DNA from: Arthrobacter sp.
GTDB lineage: Bacteria > Actinomycetota > Actinomycetes > Actinomycetales > Micrococcaceae
Assembly (NCBI GenBank): GCA_031178585.1
Contig: JAPSIT010000007.1
Coordinates: 1-40,494, forward strand
DNA: 40,494 bases
Direction of reading: 5' to 3'
A program made the position numbers and the translations under genes. A model generated the notes under the pieces. That model had not been told where the DNA came from. It worked only from the letters and a program-made list of their open reading frames with translations, and did not search any database. Positions 24,057 to 32,190 of the stretch are shown here, piece after piece (the first letter of the stretch is position 1; each line of letters opens with the position of its first letter).

Positions 24057-24833
24057 ATGACATCGGAACTGGCCACTGAATTCGCCCGCAAGATCCGTGC
24101 CCGCGAACAGGCTGTCGGTTATTGGGCGGTGCTTGACGCCCCGGTAGCCACGGAGCGCATCGGCCGGCTTGGCTACGACTACGTTGCCCTCGACGCCCAG
24201 CACGGGCTGCTCGGCTACTCAGGCGTCCTGAACGGGCTGATGGCTATCGACGCCGGGCACACCGCCGTCGGCATGGTGCGCGTGGAGGACAACAACCTCA
24301 CCGCCATTGGCAAGGCCCTGGACGCCGGCGCAGTGGGTGTCATCGTGCCCCTCATCAACACTGCAGCGGACGCCGCCGCCTCTGTCGCCGCGGCCAAATA
24401 CCCGCCCATGGGCGGACGCTCGTACGGCCCGATGCGCTCCGCCCTGCGCATTGGCCCAGTCCCGGCCGAGGCCAACGCCGCCACGCTGGTGTTCGCCATG
24501 ATCGAGACGCCGGACGGGCTGGCCAACGTCAAAGAGATCTGTGCGACGCCCGGCCTCGACGGCATCTACGTGGGCCCCTCGGATCTCGCCATTGCCGTCG
24601 GCGGCGCCTTCCCGGGTGACCCCGCCATCGAGGCCGAATTCAACGCCGCGCTGGAGACGATCGCAGATGCAGCTGCCGCAGCCGGCATCGCCGCAGGGAT
24701 CCACACCGCCTCAGGTGAAATCGCCGCCGGCAGGTTGCGCCAGGGCTACACGTTCACCACTGTCGCCTCCGACCTGACCCATCTCGAGCTTGCCGCCAAA
24801 GCACACCTGGCAGCCGCAACCGCAAAGGACTAA
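24057..24833 (+). CDS. HpcH/HpaI family class II aldolase
   Basis: A 258-residue metal-dependent pyruvate-type aldolase. The catalytic His49 lies in ALDAQHGLL, the metal ligands are Glu150 (AMIETPDG) and Asp176 (VGPSDLAI), and YPPMGGRSYGPMR is the usual substrate-phosphate/carboxylate loop. Relatives cleave 2-keto-3-deoxy sugar acids (for example rhamnonate, glucarate, heptanedioate) to pyruvate plus an aldehyde, or act on citramalyl-CoA. No CoA-binding features stand out, so a free keto-acid substrate is more likely. Start preceded by GAAGG. It lies between the AKR and the BNR protein. Confidence 0.9.
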   Translation: MTSELATEFARKIRAREQAVGYWAVLDAPVATERIGRLGYDYVALDAQHGLLGYSGVLNGLMAIDAGHTAVGMVRVEDNNLTAIGKALDAGAVGVIVPLINTAADAAASVAAAKYPPMGGRSYGPMRSALRIGPVPAEANAATLVFAMIETPDGLANVKEICATPGLDGIYVGPSDLAIAVGGAFPGDPAIEAEFNAALETIADAAAAAGIAAGIHTASGEIAAGRLRQGYTFTTVASDLTHLELAAKAHLAAATAKD

Positions 24834-24836
24834 GCC

Positions 24837-26165
24837 GTGTCCAGCACGCCCACCACCCATGTCACTCCCGACACAGCCGGGTACAGCACCATCACCCCGG
24901 ACGGCATCCTGAAGCACGCAGACGGCGCGGACTTCGCCTACCTCCCGGCGCCCACCGTGCAGAGCCACGCCGCCAACCTCCTGACGCTTCCGGACGGCCG
25001 CCTCGGCTGCGTATGGTTCGGCGGGACCCAGGAGGGCGTTCCGGACATCTCCATCTGGTTCTCCACCCTGGAGCCGGGCAGCAGGCAGTGGTCGGCGGCG
25101 GAGCAGCTCTCCGATGACTCCACCCGCTCCGAGCAGAACCCCATCCTGTTCTCTGCACCGGACTCTTCCGGCCAGGCTGGGGCACTCTGGCTCCTGTACA
25201 CCGCCCAGAAGGCTGGCAACCAGGACACCGCCGAGGTCCGCCGTCGTGTGTCCACGGACAGCGGCCGGACGTGGGGACCGGTGGAAACGCTGTTCCCCGC
25301 CAACGAAACGGGCGGCGTCTTCGTCCGCCAGCTGCCGGTGGTCCTGCCGTCCGGCCGCCTGATTATCCCCATCTTCCGCTGCATCACCACACCCGGGGAA
25401 AAGTGGGTGGGCAACAGCGACGACAGTGCGGTGATGATTTCCGACGACGGCGGCGCCAGCTGGCGCGAGCATGTCCTGCCCGGAAGCCTTGGCTGCGTCC
25501 ACATGAACATCCAGCCTGTCGCCGACGGCTCACTGCTGGCCCTGTTCCGCAGCCGCTGGGCGGACTCCATCTACGAATCCCGTTCCACCGACGACGGCAC
25601 CACGTGGAGCGAGCCTGTCCCCACTGAGCTGCCCAACAACAACTCCTCCATCCAGTTCGCGGCGCTCGCCGACGGCCGCCTGGCGCTGGTCTACAACCAC
25701 AGCCGGGCCGGAAAGAACACCGAGCGGCGCCTCTCGCTCTACGACGAGATCGACGACGATGGCCTCGCCGCCGAACAGGGCCAGCTCACCGAGCCGGTGC
25801 CCGCGCCGGGTGCTGGAGGCGTCGGAGATCCAGGTGCTGGAAACGACGGCGGCGAACGGCGCGCCTTCTGGGGGACGCCGCGCTCGCCGATGACGCTGGC
25901 CATCTCGGAGGACTCCGGCCGCACGTGGCCAATCCGCCGGAACCTCGACGTCGGGGACGGCTACTGCCTGTCCAACAACTCCCGCGACGGCCTGAACCGC
26001 GAGTACTCGTACCCGTCCATCCACCAGAGCCCTGACGGTGCGCTCAACATCGCCTACACCTACTTCCGGCAGGCAATCAAGTACGTGCGGGTTGCGCCCC
26101 AGTGGGCGTATGAGGGCAACACCACGCCCGGCGGCGAAGGGGAGAGTGCCGCCAATGGCAACTGA
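24837..26165 (+). CDS. BNR-repeat (sialidase-superfamily) protein, cytoplasmic
   Basis: A 442-residue protein with four Asp-box motifs (S-x-D-x-G-x-x-W): 139-146, 202-209, 250-257 and 357-364. These mark a six- or seven-bladed propeller like predicted neuraminidases of the BNR_2 group. There is no signal peptide, so it acts inside the cell on imported material. FRSRWADSIYESRS and REYSYPSIHQSPDG are conserved-looking active-site blocks. Members of this fold are sialidases, but some are lyases that cleave rhamnose-glucuronate or similar uronate bonds, and true sialidases usually have an FRIP motif and an arginine triad, which I cannot confirm. A Gly-rich insert occurs at about 322-340. GTG start three bases after the aldolase stop; overlaps the SDR gene by 11 bases. 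Confidence 0.82.
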   Translation: MSSTPTTHVTPDTAGYSTITPDGILKHADGADFAYLPAPTVQSHAANLLTLPDGRLGCVWFGGTQEGVPDISIWFSTLEPGSRQWSAAEQLSDDSTRSEQNPILFSAPDSSGQAGALWLLYTAQKAGNQDTAEVRRRVSTDSGRTWGPVETLFPANETGGVFVRQLPVVLPSGRLIIPIFRCITTPGEKWVGNSDDSAVMISDDGGASWREHVLPGSLGCVHMNIQPVADGSLLALFRSRWADSIYESRSTDDGTTWSEPVPTELPNNNSSIQFAALADGRLALVYNHSRAGKNTERRLSLYDEIDDDGLAAEQGQLTEPVPAPGAGGVGDPGAGNDGGERRAFWGTPRSPMTLAISEDSGRTWPIRRNLDVGDGYCLSNNSRDGLNREYSYPSIHQSPDGALNIAYTYFRQAIKYVRVAPQWAYEGNTTPGGEGESAANGN

Positions 26166-26835
26166 GCGCCACGCAATCGTCACGGGCTGCAGTTCCGGCA
26201 TCGGGCAGGCCATCGCAACCAGGCTGCTGCTGGAGGGCTGGAACGTCACAGGACTCAGCCGCCGGGAGGCGGACCTGGGCCCCGGCTTCGACTGGCTGCA
26301 CGGGGACCTCTCCAATCCCGGCTCGCTGGCGGGGGTGGTCGCCCACGTGCGGCCTGCCCACGCGCTGGTGCATGCGGCGGGATTCCAGCGCACAGCCGTC
26401 CTGGGGAAGCTGGACGCCGATGCCTTGGCCGGCATGTTCGCGGTCCACGTGGCCGCCGCCGAGGCCCTGGCAAACGCCGTGGTGCCGCGCATGCCGGACG
26501 GCGGCCGGGTCCTGCTGATCGGCAGCAGGACCTCCACCGGTTTCCCGGGCAAGAGCCAGTACGCGGCCACCAAGGCTGCGCTGCTCGGCATGGGCCGGTC
26601 CTGGGCACAGGAGCTCGCACCCCGGGCCATCACGGTCAACGTGCTGTCTCCGGGCCCGACAGATACCCCGATGCTGGCGGACCCCGGCCGGTCGGCCACT
26701 CCGCCGGTGATGCCGCCGCTGGGCGCGCTGGTGGACCCGGAGGATGTTGCCGCGCTGGCCGGATTCCTGCTGGGCCCGCACGGGAAGTCCGTCACCGGCC
26801 AGAACTACGTCGTGTGCGGCGGGGCCTCCCTGTGA
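26155..26835 (+). CDS. Short-chain dehydrogenase/reductase (SDR)
   Basis: A 226-residue classical SDR. TGCSSGIGQAI (10-20) binds the cofactor, HAAG (73-76) replaces NNAG, and Ser124, Tyr136 and Lys140 (SQYAATK) are the catalytic residues. It ends GQNYVVCGGASL as SDRs do. The start is ATG 26155, inside the end of the BNR gene, with GGGGAG about 10 bases upstream. In context it probably oxidises a hydroxyl of the imported sugar acid or reduces its keto form. No signal peptide. Confidence 0.9.
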   Translation: MATERHAIVTGCSSGIGQAIATRLLLEGWNVTGLSRREADLGPGFDWLHGDLSNPGSLAGVVAHVRPAHALVHAAGFQRTAVLGKLDADALAGMFAVHVAAAEALANAVVPRMPDGGRVLLIGSRTSTGFPGKSQYAATKAALLGMGRSWAQELAPRAITVNVLSPGPTDTPMLADPGRSATPPVMPPLGALVDPEDVAALAGFLLGPHGKSVTGQNYVVCGGASL

Positions 26836-26896
26836 CCAGACGCTTCCGTGTGACCGGGAGGCGGCATTTGGCCATAGCATGAGGACTGCGTCACGG

Positions 26897-26930
26897 CCCC
26901 GAAGAAGGAGCAGCCCCGAAGGAGGAGCAG
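26897..26930 (+). repeat. 17-bp tandem duplication containing the DeoR ribosome binding site
   Basis: Bases 26897-26913 and 26914-26930 are the same except for one base and carry AAGGAG and GGAGGAG respectively; the ATG follows after one more base. The second copy sits correctly to serve as the RBS, so the first is a spare. Confidence 0.8.
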
Positions 26931-26931
26931 C

Positions 26932-27810
26932 ATGACAACAGCCAAGGCGCGACGGGAAGAGATCTACCACCTCGCCGTCACCACCGGGCTGGCATCTGTG
27001 GAGGACCTGTCGCGGCATTTCAACGTGACCGCCTCGACCATCCGCCGGGACCTGGCGCACCTGAACGGTGAAGGAAAGCTGGCCCGGACGTACGGGGGAG
27101 CTGTTGCCCTCGGCGCCCATCCGGAACCGTCCCTGCGCCAGCGCACCGGTGAGGCTTACGAACAGAAGCATGCCATTGCCGCCTGGGCGGCAGCAGAAAT
27201 CCAGGAGGGGGAGAACATCCTGCTCGACGGCGGTTCCACAGTGGGTGCCCTGGCCCACGCCCTGCGGGACCGGGAGAACCTGACGGTCGCCACGCCGGGC
27301 ATTAACACGCTCCAGGAGCTCGCCGACTCGCCGGGTGTCCAGGTGGACTGCCTGGGCGGCAGGCTCCGCGGAGTGAGCCAGACGTTCGTCGGGCCGCTCG
27401 CCGAAGCAGCGCTCGAGCGCATGACCTTCGACAGGGTCTTCCTGAGTGCCGATGCCGTGACCGCGGAAGACGGCCTGTGCGAGGTGGACCACGCCCAGAC
27501 CAGACTCAAGGAGCTCATGGCACGGCGGGGAACGACCGTGTACGTGCTGGCGGACTCGAGCAAGCTCGGCAAGCGGCCCTTCCACGCCTGGGCGCGGATC
27601 CCGCTGCCCTGGGTCCTCGTGACCGATATACTTGCCGACCCCGGCCAGGTGCAGCTGTTCCGGGCTGCGGGCGTCACCGTTCACCTCGTTGACCCCGGGG
27701 GAGCAGGCGGTGCAGACGGCGCCGCGCCGTCCCTTAAAGCCGCGCCGTCCCTTAAAGCAGCCGCGCCCGAAGAAGCTGCCGGCAGCGCCAGCAGGGTCCC
27801 GGCGTCATGA
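26932..27810 (+). CDS. DeoR family transcriptional regulator
   Basis: A 292-residue regulator. The N-terminal winged helix (about 5-58, VEDLSRHFNVTASTIRRDLAHL) is followed by the sugar-phosphate sensor domain (about 75-245) with LLDGGSTVGALAHAL and ADSSKLGKRPF. DeoR proteins normally repress and are released by a phosphorylated sugar intermediate, which would fit the kinase product of this cluster. It lies within the operon, overlapping the PLP enzyme gene by ATGA. The C-terminal tail after about 255 is Ala/Pro-rich and contains a repeated AAPSLK from an 18-bp tandem duplication. Its operator may be the inverted repeat at 17636. Confidence 0.9.
   Translation: MTTAKARREEIYHLAVTTGLASVEDLSRHFNVTASTIRRDLAHLNGEGKLARTYGGAVALGAHPEPSLRQRTGEAYEQKHAIAAWAAAEIQEGENILLDGGSTVGALAHALRDRENLTVATPGINTLQELADSPGVQVDCLGGRLRGVSQTFVGPLAEAALERMTFDRVFLSADAVTAEDGLCEVDHAQTRLKELMARRGTTVYVLADSSKLGKRPFHAWARIPLPWVLVTDILADPGQVQLFRAAGVTVHLVDPGGAGGADGAAPSLKAAPSLKAAAPEEAAGSASRVPAS
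27721..27756 (+). repeat. 18-bp perfect tandem repeat in the DeoR tail
   Basis: GCCGCGCCGTCCCTTAAA occurs twice in a row (27721-27738, 27739-27756), coding a repeated hexapeptide in the disordered C-terminal tail. Confidence 0.95.
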
Positions 27811-28919
27811 TCCCTCGTGAGATCACCACGCCCGAGGTGATGATCGACGTAGACATTCTCGACCGGAACATCGCCCGGATGGCCGCGGCTACGCAGGGCC
27901 GCGGACTCCGGCTGCGTCCGCACGCCAAAACCCACAAGGTGCTGGAGATCGCGGCGCGGCAGCTCGCGGCCGGTGCCGTCGGGCTGACTGTGGCGACTAT
28001 CGGCGAAGCAGAGGTCTTTGCCCAGGCCGGAGTCAAAGACATCTTCATCGCCTACCCGCTGTGGGTGACGGCGCCCCAGGCGGCGCGGCTGCGTGCGCTC
28101 GCGGCGGGAAACAGCATCACGGTGGGCGTGGACTCGTCCGAAGGCGCGTCTTTCATGGGGAGGAACCTGGGGTCCGGTGCCGGCCGGATTGCCGTCCTGG
28201 TGGAGCTCGACAGCGGCCACCACCGCAGCGGCGTCCGCCCCGAGGATGCCGCCGAGGTTGCGCGGGCTGCTGCAGATGCAGGACTGGACGTGGCAGGTGT
28301 CTTCACGTTCCCGGGCCACAGCTACGCACCGGGCATGCCAGTGGAGGCTGCCAGGCAGGAAGATGAAGCCCTGCGCCGCGGGGCCGACGAATTGTCAGCG
28401 GCAGGGTTCACTGTGCGGACCGTCAGTGGCGGCTCCACGCCCACCGCCTCGCTCGACGGCCCCGACTCAGGTGGCCGGGCCACGGCTGCGACTGAGCTCC
28501 GCCCCGGAGTCTACGTGTTCGGCGACGCCCAGCAGTTCGAGCTCGGGCGGTGCGAAACCGCGGAGATAGCTCTGACAGTTGCCAGCACAGTGGTCAGCCA
28601 CCACCGCACCGGGGCGGGGGAACCGGGGCGCTTCATCATCGATGCCGGCAGCAAGGTCCTGGGCAGCGACCGTCCGGCATGGGCCAGCGGTTTCGGCCGG
28701 CTTCTGGACCATCCGGACGCCAGAATCGCCGCCCTGTCCGAACACCATGCCACAGTTGAATGGCCGCGGGGACTCGCCCTGCCGGACCGCGGAGAGCGGC
28801 TGCGGGTCGTTCCAAACCATGTGTGCCTGGCGATGAACCTGGTGGACGAGGTGTGCCTCGTCCGTGACGGAGCGTTCGCCGGCCGGTGGGCAGTAGCGGC
28901 GCGGGGGAAGAACAGCTGA
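27807..28919 (+). CDS. PLP enzyme of the D-threonine aldolase / D-serine dehydratase fold
   Basis: A 370-residue fold-type III PLP protein. RPHAKTHK (38-45) holds the Schiff-base lysine, probably 41. An alanine-racemase barrel follows, with ELDSGHHRSG and FPGHSY (168-173). The C-terminal DSD-like domain has SEHH at 311-314 and PNHVC (336-340), whose His338 and Cys340 should bind a metal. The H-x-C pair resembles Zn-dependent D-serine dehydratases and 3-hydroxyaspartate dehydratases, while the characterised D-threonine aldolase has H-x-D. It could split or dehydrate a beta-hydroxy D-amino acid. Overlaps the regulator gene by ATGA, last gene of the island, 101 bases before argC. Confidence 0.87.
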   Translation: MIPREITTPEVMIDVDILDRNIARMAAATQGRGLRLRPHAKTHKVLEIAARQLAAGAVGLTVATIGEAEVFAQAGVKDIFIAYPLWVTAPQAARLRALAAGNSITVGVDSSEGASFMGRNLGSGAGRIAVLVELDSGHHRSGVRPEDAAEVARAAADAGLDVAGVFTFPGHSYAPGMPVEAARQEDEALRRGADELSAAGFTVRTVSGGSTPTASLDGPDSGGRATAATELRPGVYVFGDAQQFELGRCETAEIALTVASTVVSHHRTGAGEPGRFIIDAGSKVLGSDRPAWASGFGRLLDHPDARIAALSEHHATVEWPRGLALPDRGERLRVVPNHVCLAMNLVDEVCLVRDGAFAGRWAVAARGKNS

Positions 28920-28970
28920 CGCGCCAGCGTCCCTTTTAGCCGGATCCGGCCCAGCCGGGCAGGTGCGAGC

Positions 28971-28998
28971 TATGCATAAATATCGGGACCTATGCATA
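28971..28998. promoter_or_regulatory. Two ArgR operator boxes over the argC promoter
   Basis: TATGCATA occurs at 28971-28978 and again at 28991-28998, a perfect palindrome repeated at 20 bp, about two helical turns. That is close to the spacing of paired ARG boxes in other bacteria, and TGCAT-type half-sites are used by actinobacterial ArgR. The second box ends 9 bases before the -10 of argC, so binding should block polymerase. argR itself is in the operon, giving feedback. Confidence 0.8.
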
Positions 28999-29007
28999 CT
29001 CTTGCTG

Positions 29008-29020
29008 TATAGTCGGAACC
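29008..29020 (+). promoter_or_regulatory. -10 element of the argC promoter, leaderless
   Basis: TATAGT (29008-29013) is followed by seven bases and the ATG at 29021 with no RBS. This is the same arrangement as at 3478. The ArgR boxes lie immediately upstream. Confidence 0.7.
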
Positions 29021-30052
29021 ATGACTATTTCTGTTGCCGTCTCAGGTGCCAGCGGCTACGCCGGCGGCGAGGTGCTGCGCATTCTGTCCGGCCACCCCGG
29101 TATCACCATCGGCGCCATCACTGCACACAGCAACGCCGGTTCAAGACTAGGCGAACTGCAGCCGCATCTCCATGGCCTGTCCAGCCGCATTCTTGAGGAC
29201 ACCACCGTGGAGAACCTGGCCGGGCACGATGTCGTGTTCCTCGCCCTTCCGCACGGCGCCTCCGCGGACATCGCCGCCAAGCTGTCCGGGGACACGGTGG
29301 TGATCGACGCCGGCGCGGACCACCGCCTCGAGGATCCGGCGGCGTGGGAAAAGTTTTACGGCTCCGCGCACGCCGGCACCTGGCCCTACGGCCTGCCGGA
29401 ACTGCCCGGACAGCGGGAGAAGCTCAAGGGCGCCAAGCGGATCGCCGTGCCGGGCTGCTACCCGACCTCGGCACTGCTGGCGCTCACACCGGGCTACTCC
29501 GCCGGGCTGTTGCAGGGCGAGGACGTGGTCATCGTCGCCGCCTCGGGCACTTCGGGAGCCGGTAAGGCAGCGAAGATCAACCTGATCGGTTCCGAGGTCA
29601 TGGGCTCCATGAGCCCCTACGGGGTCGGCGGCGGCCACCGCCATACGCCGGAAATCGAGCAGGGGCTCTCCAACGCCGGGGGAGAGGCAGTGACGGTGTC
29701 CTTCACGCCCACGCTGGCTCCGATGAGCCGCGGCATCCTCACCACCGCCACCGCCCGGGTCAAGCCCGGCGTGTCCTTTGAGGAGCTGCGCGCCGCCTGG
29801 GCCGAGGCCTACGACGACGAACCGTTCGTCCACCTGCTGCCGGAAGGCCAGTGGCCCTCCACCAAGTCCGTCCAGGGTTCCAACCATGCCGCCATGCAGC
29901 TGGCCCTCGACACGCACACCGGCCGCGTCATCGTCACCTGCGCCATCGACAACCTGACCAAGGGGACCGCAGGCGGAGCCGTGCAGTCCATGAATATTGC
30001 CCTTGGCCTTGCGGAAACCGCAGGCCTCAATCTGCAGGGAGTAGCCCCGTGA
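29021..30052 (+). CDS. argC: N-acetyl-gamma-glutamyl-phosphate reductase
   Basis: A 343-residue enzyme that reduces N-acetylglutamyl phosphate to the semialdehyde with NADPH, the third step to ornithine. The Rossmann start [17 protein letters not shown] (4-20) and the catalytic Cys146 in AVPGCYPTS are clear; the C-terminal part has [11 protein letters not shown] with the catalytic His. First gene of the arginine operon, apparently leaderless, repressed by ArgR at the boxes just upstream. Overlaps argJ by GTGA. Confidence 0.97.
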   Translation: MTISVAVSGASGYAGGEVLRILSGHPGITIGAITAHSNAGSRLGELQPHLHGLSSRILEDTTVENLAGHDVVFLALPHGASADIAAKLSGDTVVIDAGADHRLEDPAAWEKFYGSAHAGTWPYGLPELPGQREKLKGAKRIAVPGCYPTSALLALTPGYSAGLLQGEDVVIVAASGTSGAGKAAKINLIGSEVMGSMSPYGVGGGHRHTPEIEQGLSNAGGEAVTVSFTPTLAPMSRGILTTATARVKPGVSFEELRAAWAEAYDDEPFVHLLPEGQWPSTKSVQGSNHAAMQLALDTHTGRVIVTCAIDNLTKGTAGGAVQSMNIALGLAETAGLNLQGVAP

Positions 30053-31215
30053 CCGTTACCGCACCCCAGGGCTTCCGGGCCGCCGGCGTGAAAGCTGGCC
30101 TGAAGGCGTCTGGAAACCCGGACCTCGCCCTCGTGGTCAATGACGGTCCCTCCAAGGCTGCCGCAGCTGTCTTCACCTCGAACCGGTTAGCCGCCGCCCC
30201 CGTCCACTGGTCGCGCCAGGTGGTCTCCGACGGCCGCGTGGACGCGGTCATCCTGAACTCCGGCGGAGCCAACGCCTGCACCGGTCCGCAGGGTTTCCAG
30301 AACACCCACGCGACGGCGGAGAAGACGGCGAAGGTCCTGGGCATTTCCGCCACGGACGTCTTCGTCTGCTCCACCGGCCTGATCGGCGAGCAGCTCCCCA
30401 TGGACAAGCTCCTTCCGGCGGTCGACGCTGCGGCTGGAGCGCTCGACGCTGACGGTGGAGCGGCCGCTGCCGCCGCCATCATGACAACGGATACGGTGCC
30501 AAAGCAGGCGGTCTTCAAGGGCGTTGACGCAGAGGGGCAGGAGTTCACCATCGGCGGCATCGCCAAAGGCGCGGGCATGCTCGCTCCCGGGCTGGCCACC
30601 ATGCTGGTGGTCCTCACCACTGATGCAGACGTTCTGCCGGAAATGCTCGACTTCGTCCTCCGCGAGGCCACGCACGTCACCTTTGACCGCGCCGACTCGG
30701 ACGGCTGCATGTCCACCAACGACACCGTGGTGCTGCTGGCCTCCGGCGCATCCGGCGCCGTTCCCTCCGCCGAGGCCTTCGGCAAGGGACTCACCCAGGT
30801 GTGCGCGGAACTGGCCCGTAAGCTTATCGGCGACGCCGAGGGGGCGAGCCATGACATCGCCGTCCGGACGTTCAACGCAGCCAGTGAACGCGACGCCGAA
30901 ACCGTCAGCCGCGCCGTTGCCCGCTCCAACCTCTTCAAAGCGGCCATCTTCGGCAAGGACCCGAACTGGGGACGCGTCCTGTCCGCCGTTGGAACCACCG
31001 ACGCCGCCTTCGAGCCGGACCAGCTGAACGTCTCCATGAACGGCATTCAGATCTGCCGCAACGGCAGCATCGGCGAGGACCGCAAGCTCGTGGACCTCGA
31101 GCCGCGCGAGGTGATCGTTGAGATCGATCTGCAGGCCGGCAGTTCGGAAGCCACCATCTGGACGAACGACCTCACCCACGACTACGTCCACGAAAACAGC
31201 GCGTACTCAAGCTAG
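30049..31215 (+). CDS. argJ: Bifunctional glutamate N-acetyltransferase / ornithine acetyltransferase
   Basis: A 388-residue ArgJ. It moves the acetyl group from N-acetylornithine to glutamate, and may also use acetyl-CoA, so no argE or argA is needed in the operon. The self-cleavage site Ala183-Thr184 lies in GLATMLVV; the new N-terminal Thr is the nucleophile. GIAKGAGML and [11 protein letters not shown] are conserved. The GTG start overlaps the argC stop, which identifies the true start inside a longer open frame. Confidence 0.96.
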   Translation: MTVTAPQGFRAAGVKAGLKASGNPDLALVVNDGPSKAAAAVFTSNRLAAAPVHWSRQVVSDGRVDAVILNSGGANACTGPQGFQNTHATAEKTAKVLGISATDVFVCSTGLIGEQLPMDKLLPAVDAAAGALDADGGAAAAAAIMTTDTVPKQAVFKGVDAEGQEFTIGGIAKGAGMLAPGLATMLVVLTTDADVLPEMLDFVLREATHVTFDRADSDGCMSTNDTVVLLASGASGAVPSAEAFGKGLTQVCAELARKLIGDAEGASHDIAVRTFNAASERDAETVSRAVARSNLFKAAIFGKDPNWGRVLSAVGTTDAAFEPDQLNVSMNGIQICRNGSIGEDRKLVDLEPREVIVEIDLQAGSSEATIWTNDLTHDYVHENSAYSS

Positions 31216-31245
31216 ATCCACCAGCACCCCTGGAGAAACGGCAGC

Positions 31246-32190
31246 ATGAACACCCAGACCCGCGAGACAACATCCATGCGTGACGCCCAAGGCAAAGCCG
31301 GCACCCTGATCGAGGCACTGCCCTGGATCCAGCGCTTTGCCGGCACCACGATGGTGATCAAGTACGGCGGCAACGCCATGGTCAACGACGAACTGCGCCG
31401 CGCCTTTGCCGAAGACGTCGTGTTCCTGCACCACGTGGGCATCCACCCCGTGGTGGTCCACGGCGGTGGTCCGCAGATCAACGCCATGCTGAACCGGCTG
31501 GGCATCGAATCCGAGTTCAAGGGCGGCCTGCGCGTCACCACCCCCGAAGCCATGGATGTGGTGCGCATGGTCCTCACCGGCCAGGTGGGCCGTGAGCTGG
31601 TCGGCCTCATCAACTCCCATGGCCCCTACGCCGTGGGCATGTCGGGCGAGGACGGCGGCCTGCTGCGCGCCGTCCGCACCGGAACGGTGGTGAACGGCGA
31701 GGAAGTGGATCTCGGCCTCGTCGGGGAAGTGGTGGGAGTCAACCCGGAAGGCATCGTCGACATCCTCGCTGCCGGCCGGATCCCGGTGATCTCCACCGTG
31801 GCGCCGGAAATCTCCGCGGACGGAGCCGGCCGTGGCCAGACGACGGGCCAGGTCCTGAACGTCAACGCCGACACCGCCGCGGCCGCCCTGGCCGAAGCGC
31901 TCGGCGCCTCCAAACTGGTCATCCTGACTGACGTCGAAGGGCTTTTCGCGAACTGGCCGGACCGCTCGTCACTGATTTCATCGCTGACCGCTTCGGAGCT
32001 CCGCGACCTGCTGCCCTCCCTCGAGTCCGGCATGATCCCCAAGATGGAGGCGTGCCTGAAGGCCGTCAACGGCGGCGTGGAACGTGCGCACATCGTGGAC
32101 GGGCGCCTCGCCCATTCCATGCTCCTTGAAACATTTACGACGGCGGGCATCGGCACGCAGGTGGTCCCCGACGAGGAAGTGGACGCATGA
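31246..32190 (+). CDS. argB: Acetylglutamate kinase
   Basis: A 314-residue amino-acid kinase. VIKYGGNAM (phosphate-binding Lys/Gly), VHGGGPQIN and the nucleotide-site [19 protein letters not shown] are visible. It phosphorylates N-acetylglutamate in step two. The N-terminal segment of about 25 residues before the core could be the extra helix of the arginine-inhibited hexameric type, as expected for a cyclic (ArgJ) pathway. The ATG is preceded by GGAGAA. The stop overlaps argD by ATGA. Confidence 0.96.
   Translation: MNTQTRETTSMRDAQGKAGTLIEALPWIQRFAGTTMVIKYGGNAMVNDELRRAFAEDVVFLHHVGIHPVVVHGGGPQINAMLNRLGIESEFKGGLRVTTPEAMDVVRMVLTGQVGRELVGLINSHGPYAVGMSGEDGGLLRAVRTGTVVNGEEVDLGLVGEVVGVNPEGIVDILAAGRIPVISTVAPEISADGAGRGQTTGQVLNVNADTAAAALAEALGASKLVILTDVEGLFANWPDRSSLISSLTASELRDLLPSLESGMIPKMEACLKAVNGGVERAHIVDGRLAHSMLLETFTTAGIGTQVVPDEEVDA

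Noticed and set aside
25530..26795. 421-residue leftward frame over the BNR and SDR genes
   Set aside because: Ser/Pro/Arg-rich shadow; both rightward genes have clear motifs.
26077..27684. 535-residue leftward frame over the SDR and DeoR genes
   Set aside because: Covers two well-supported genes on the other strand and has low-complexity composition without motifs.
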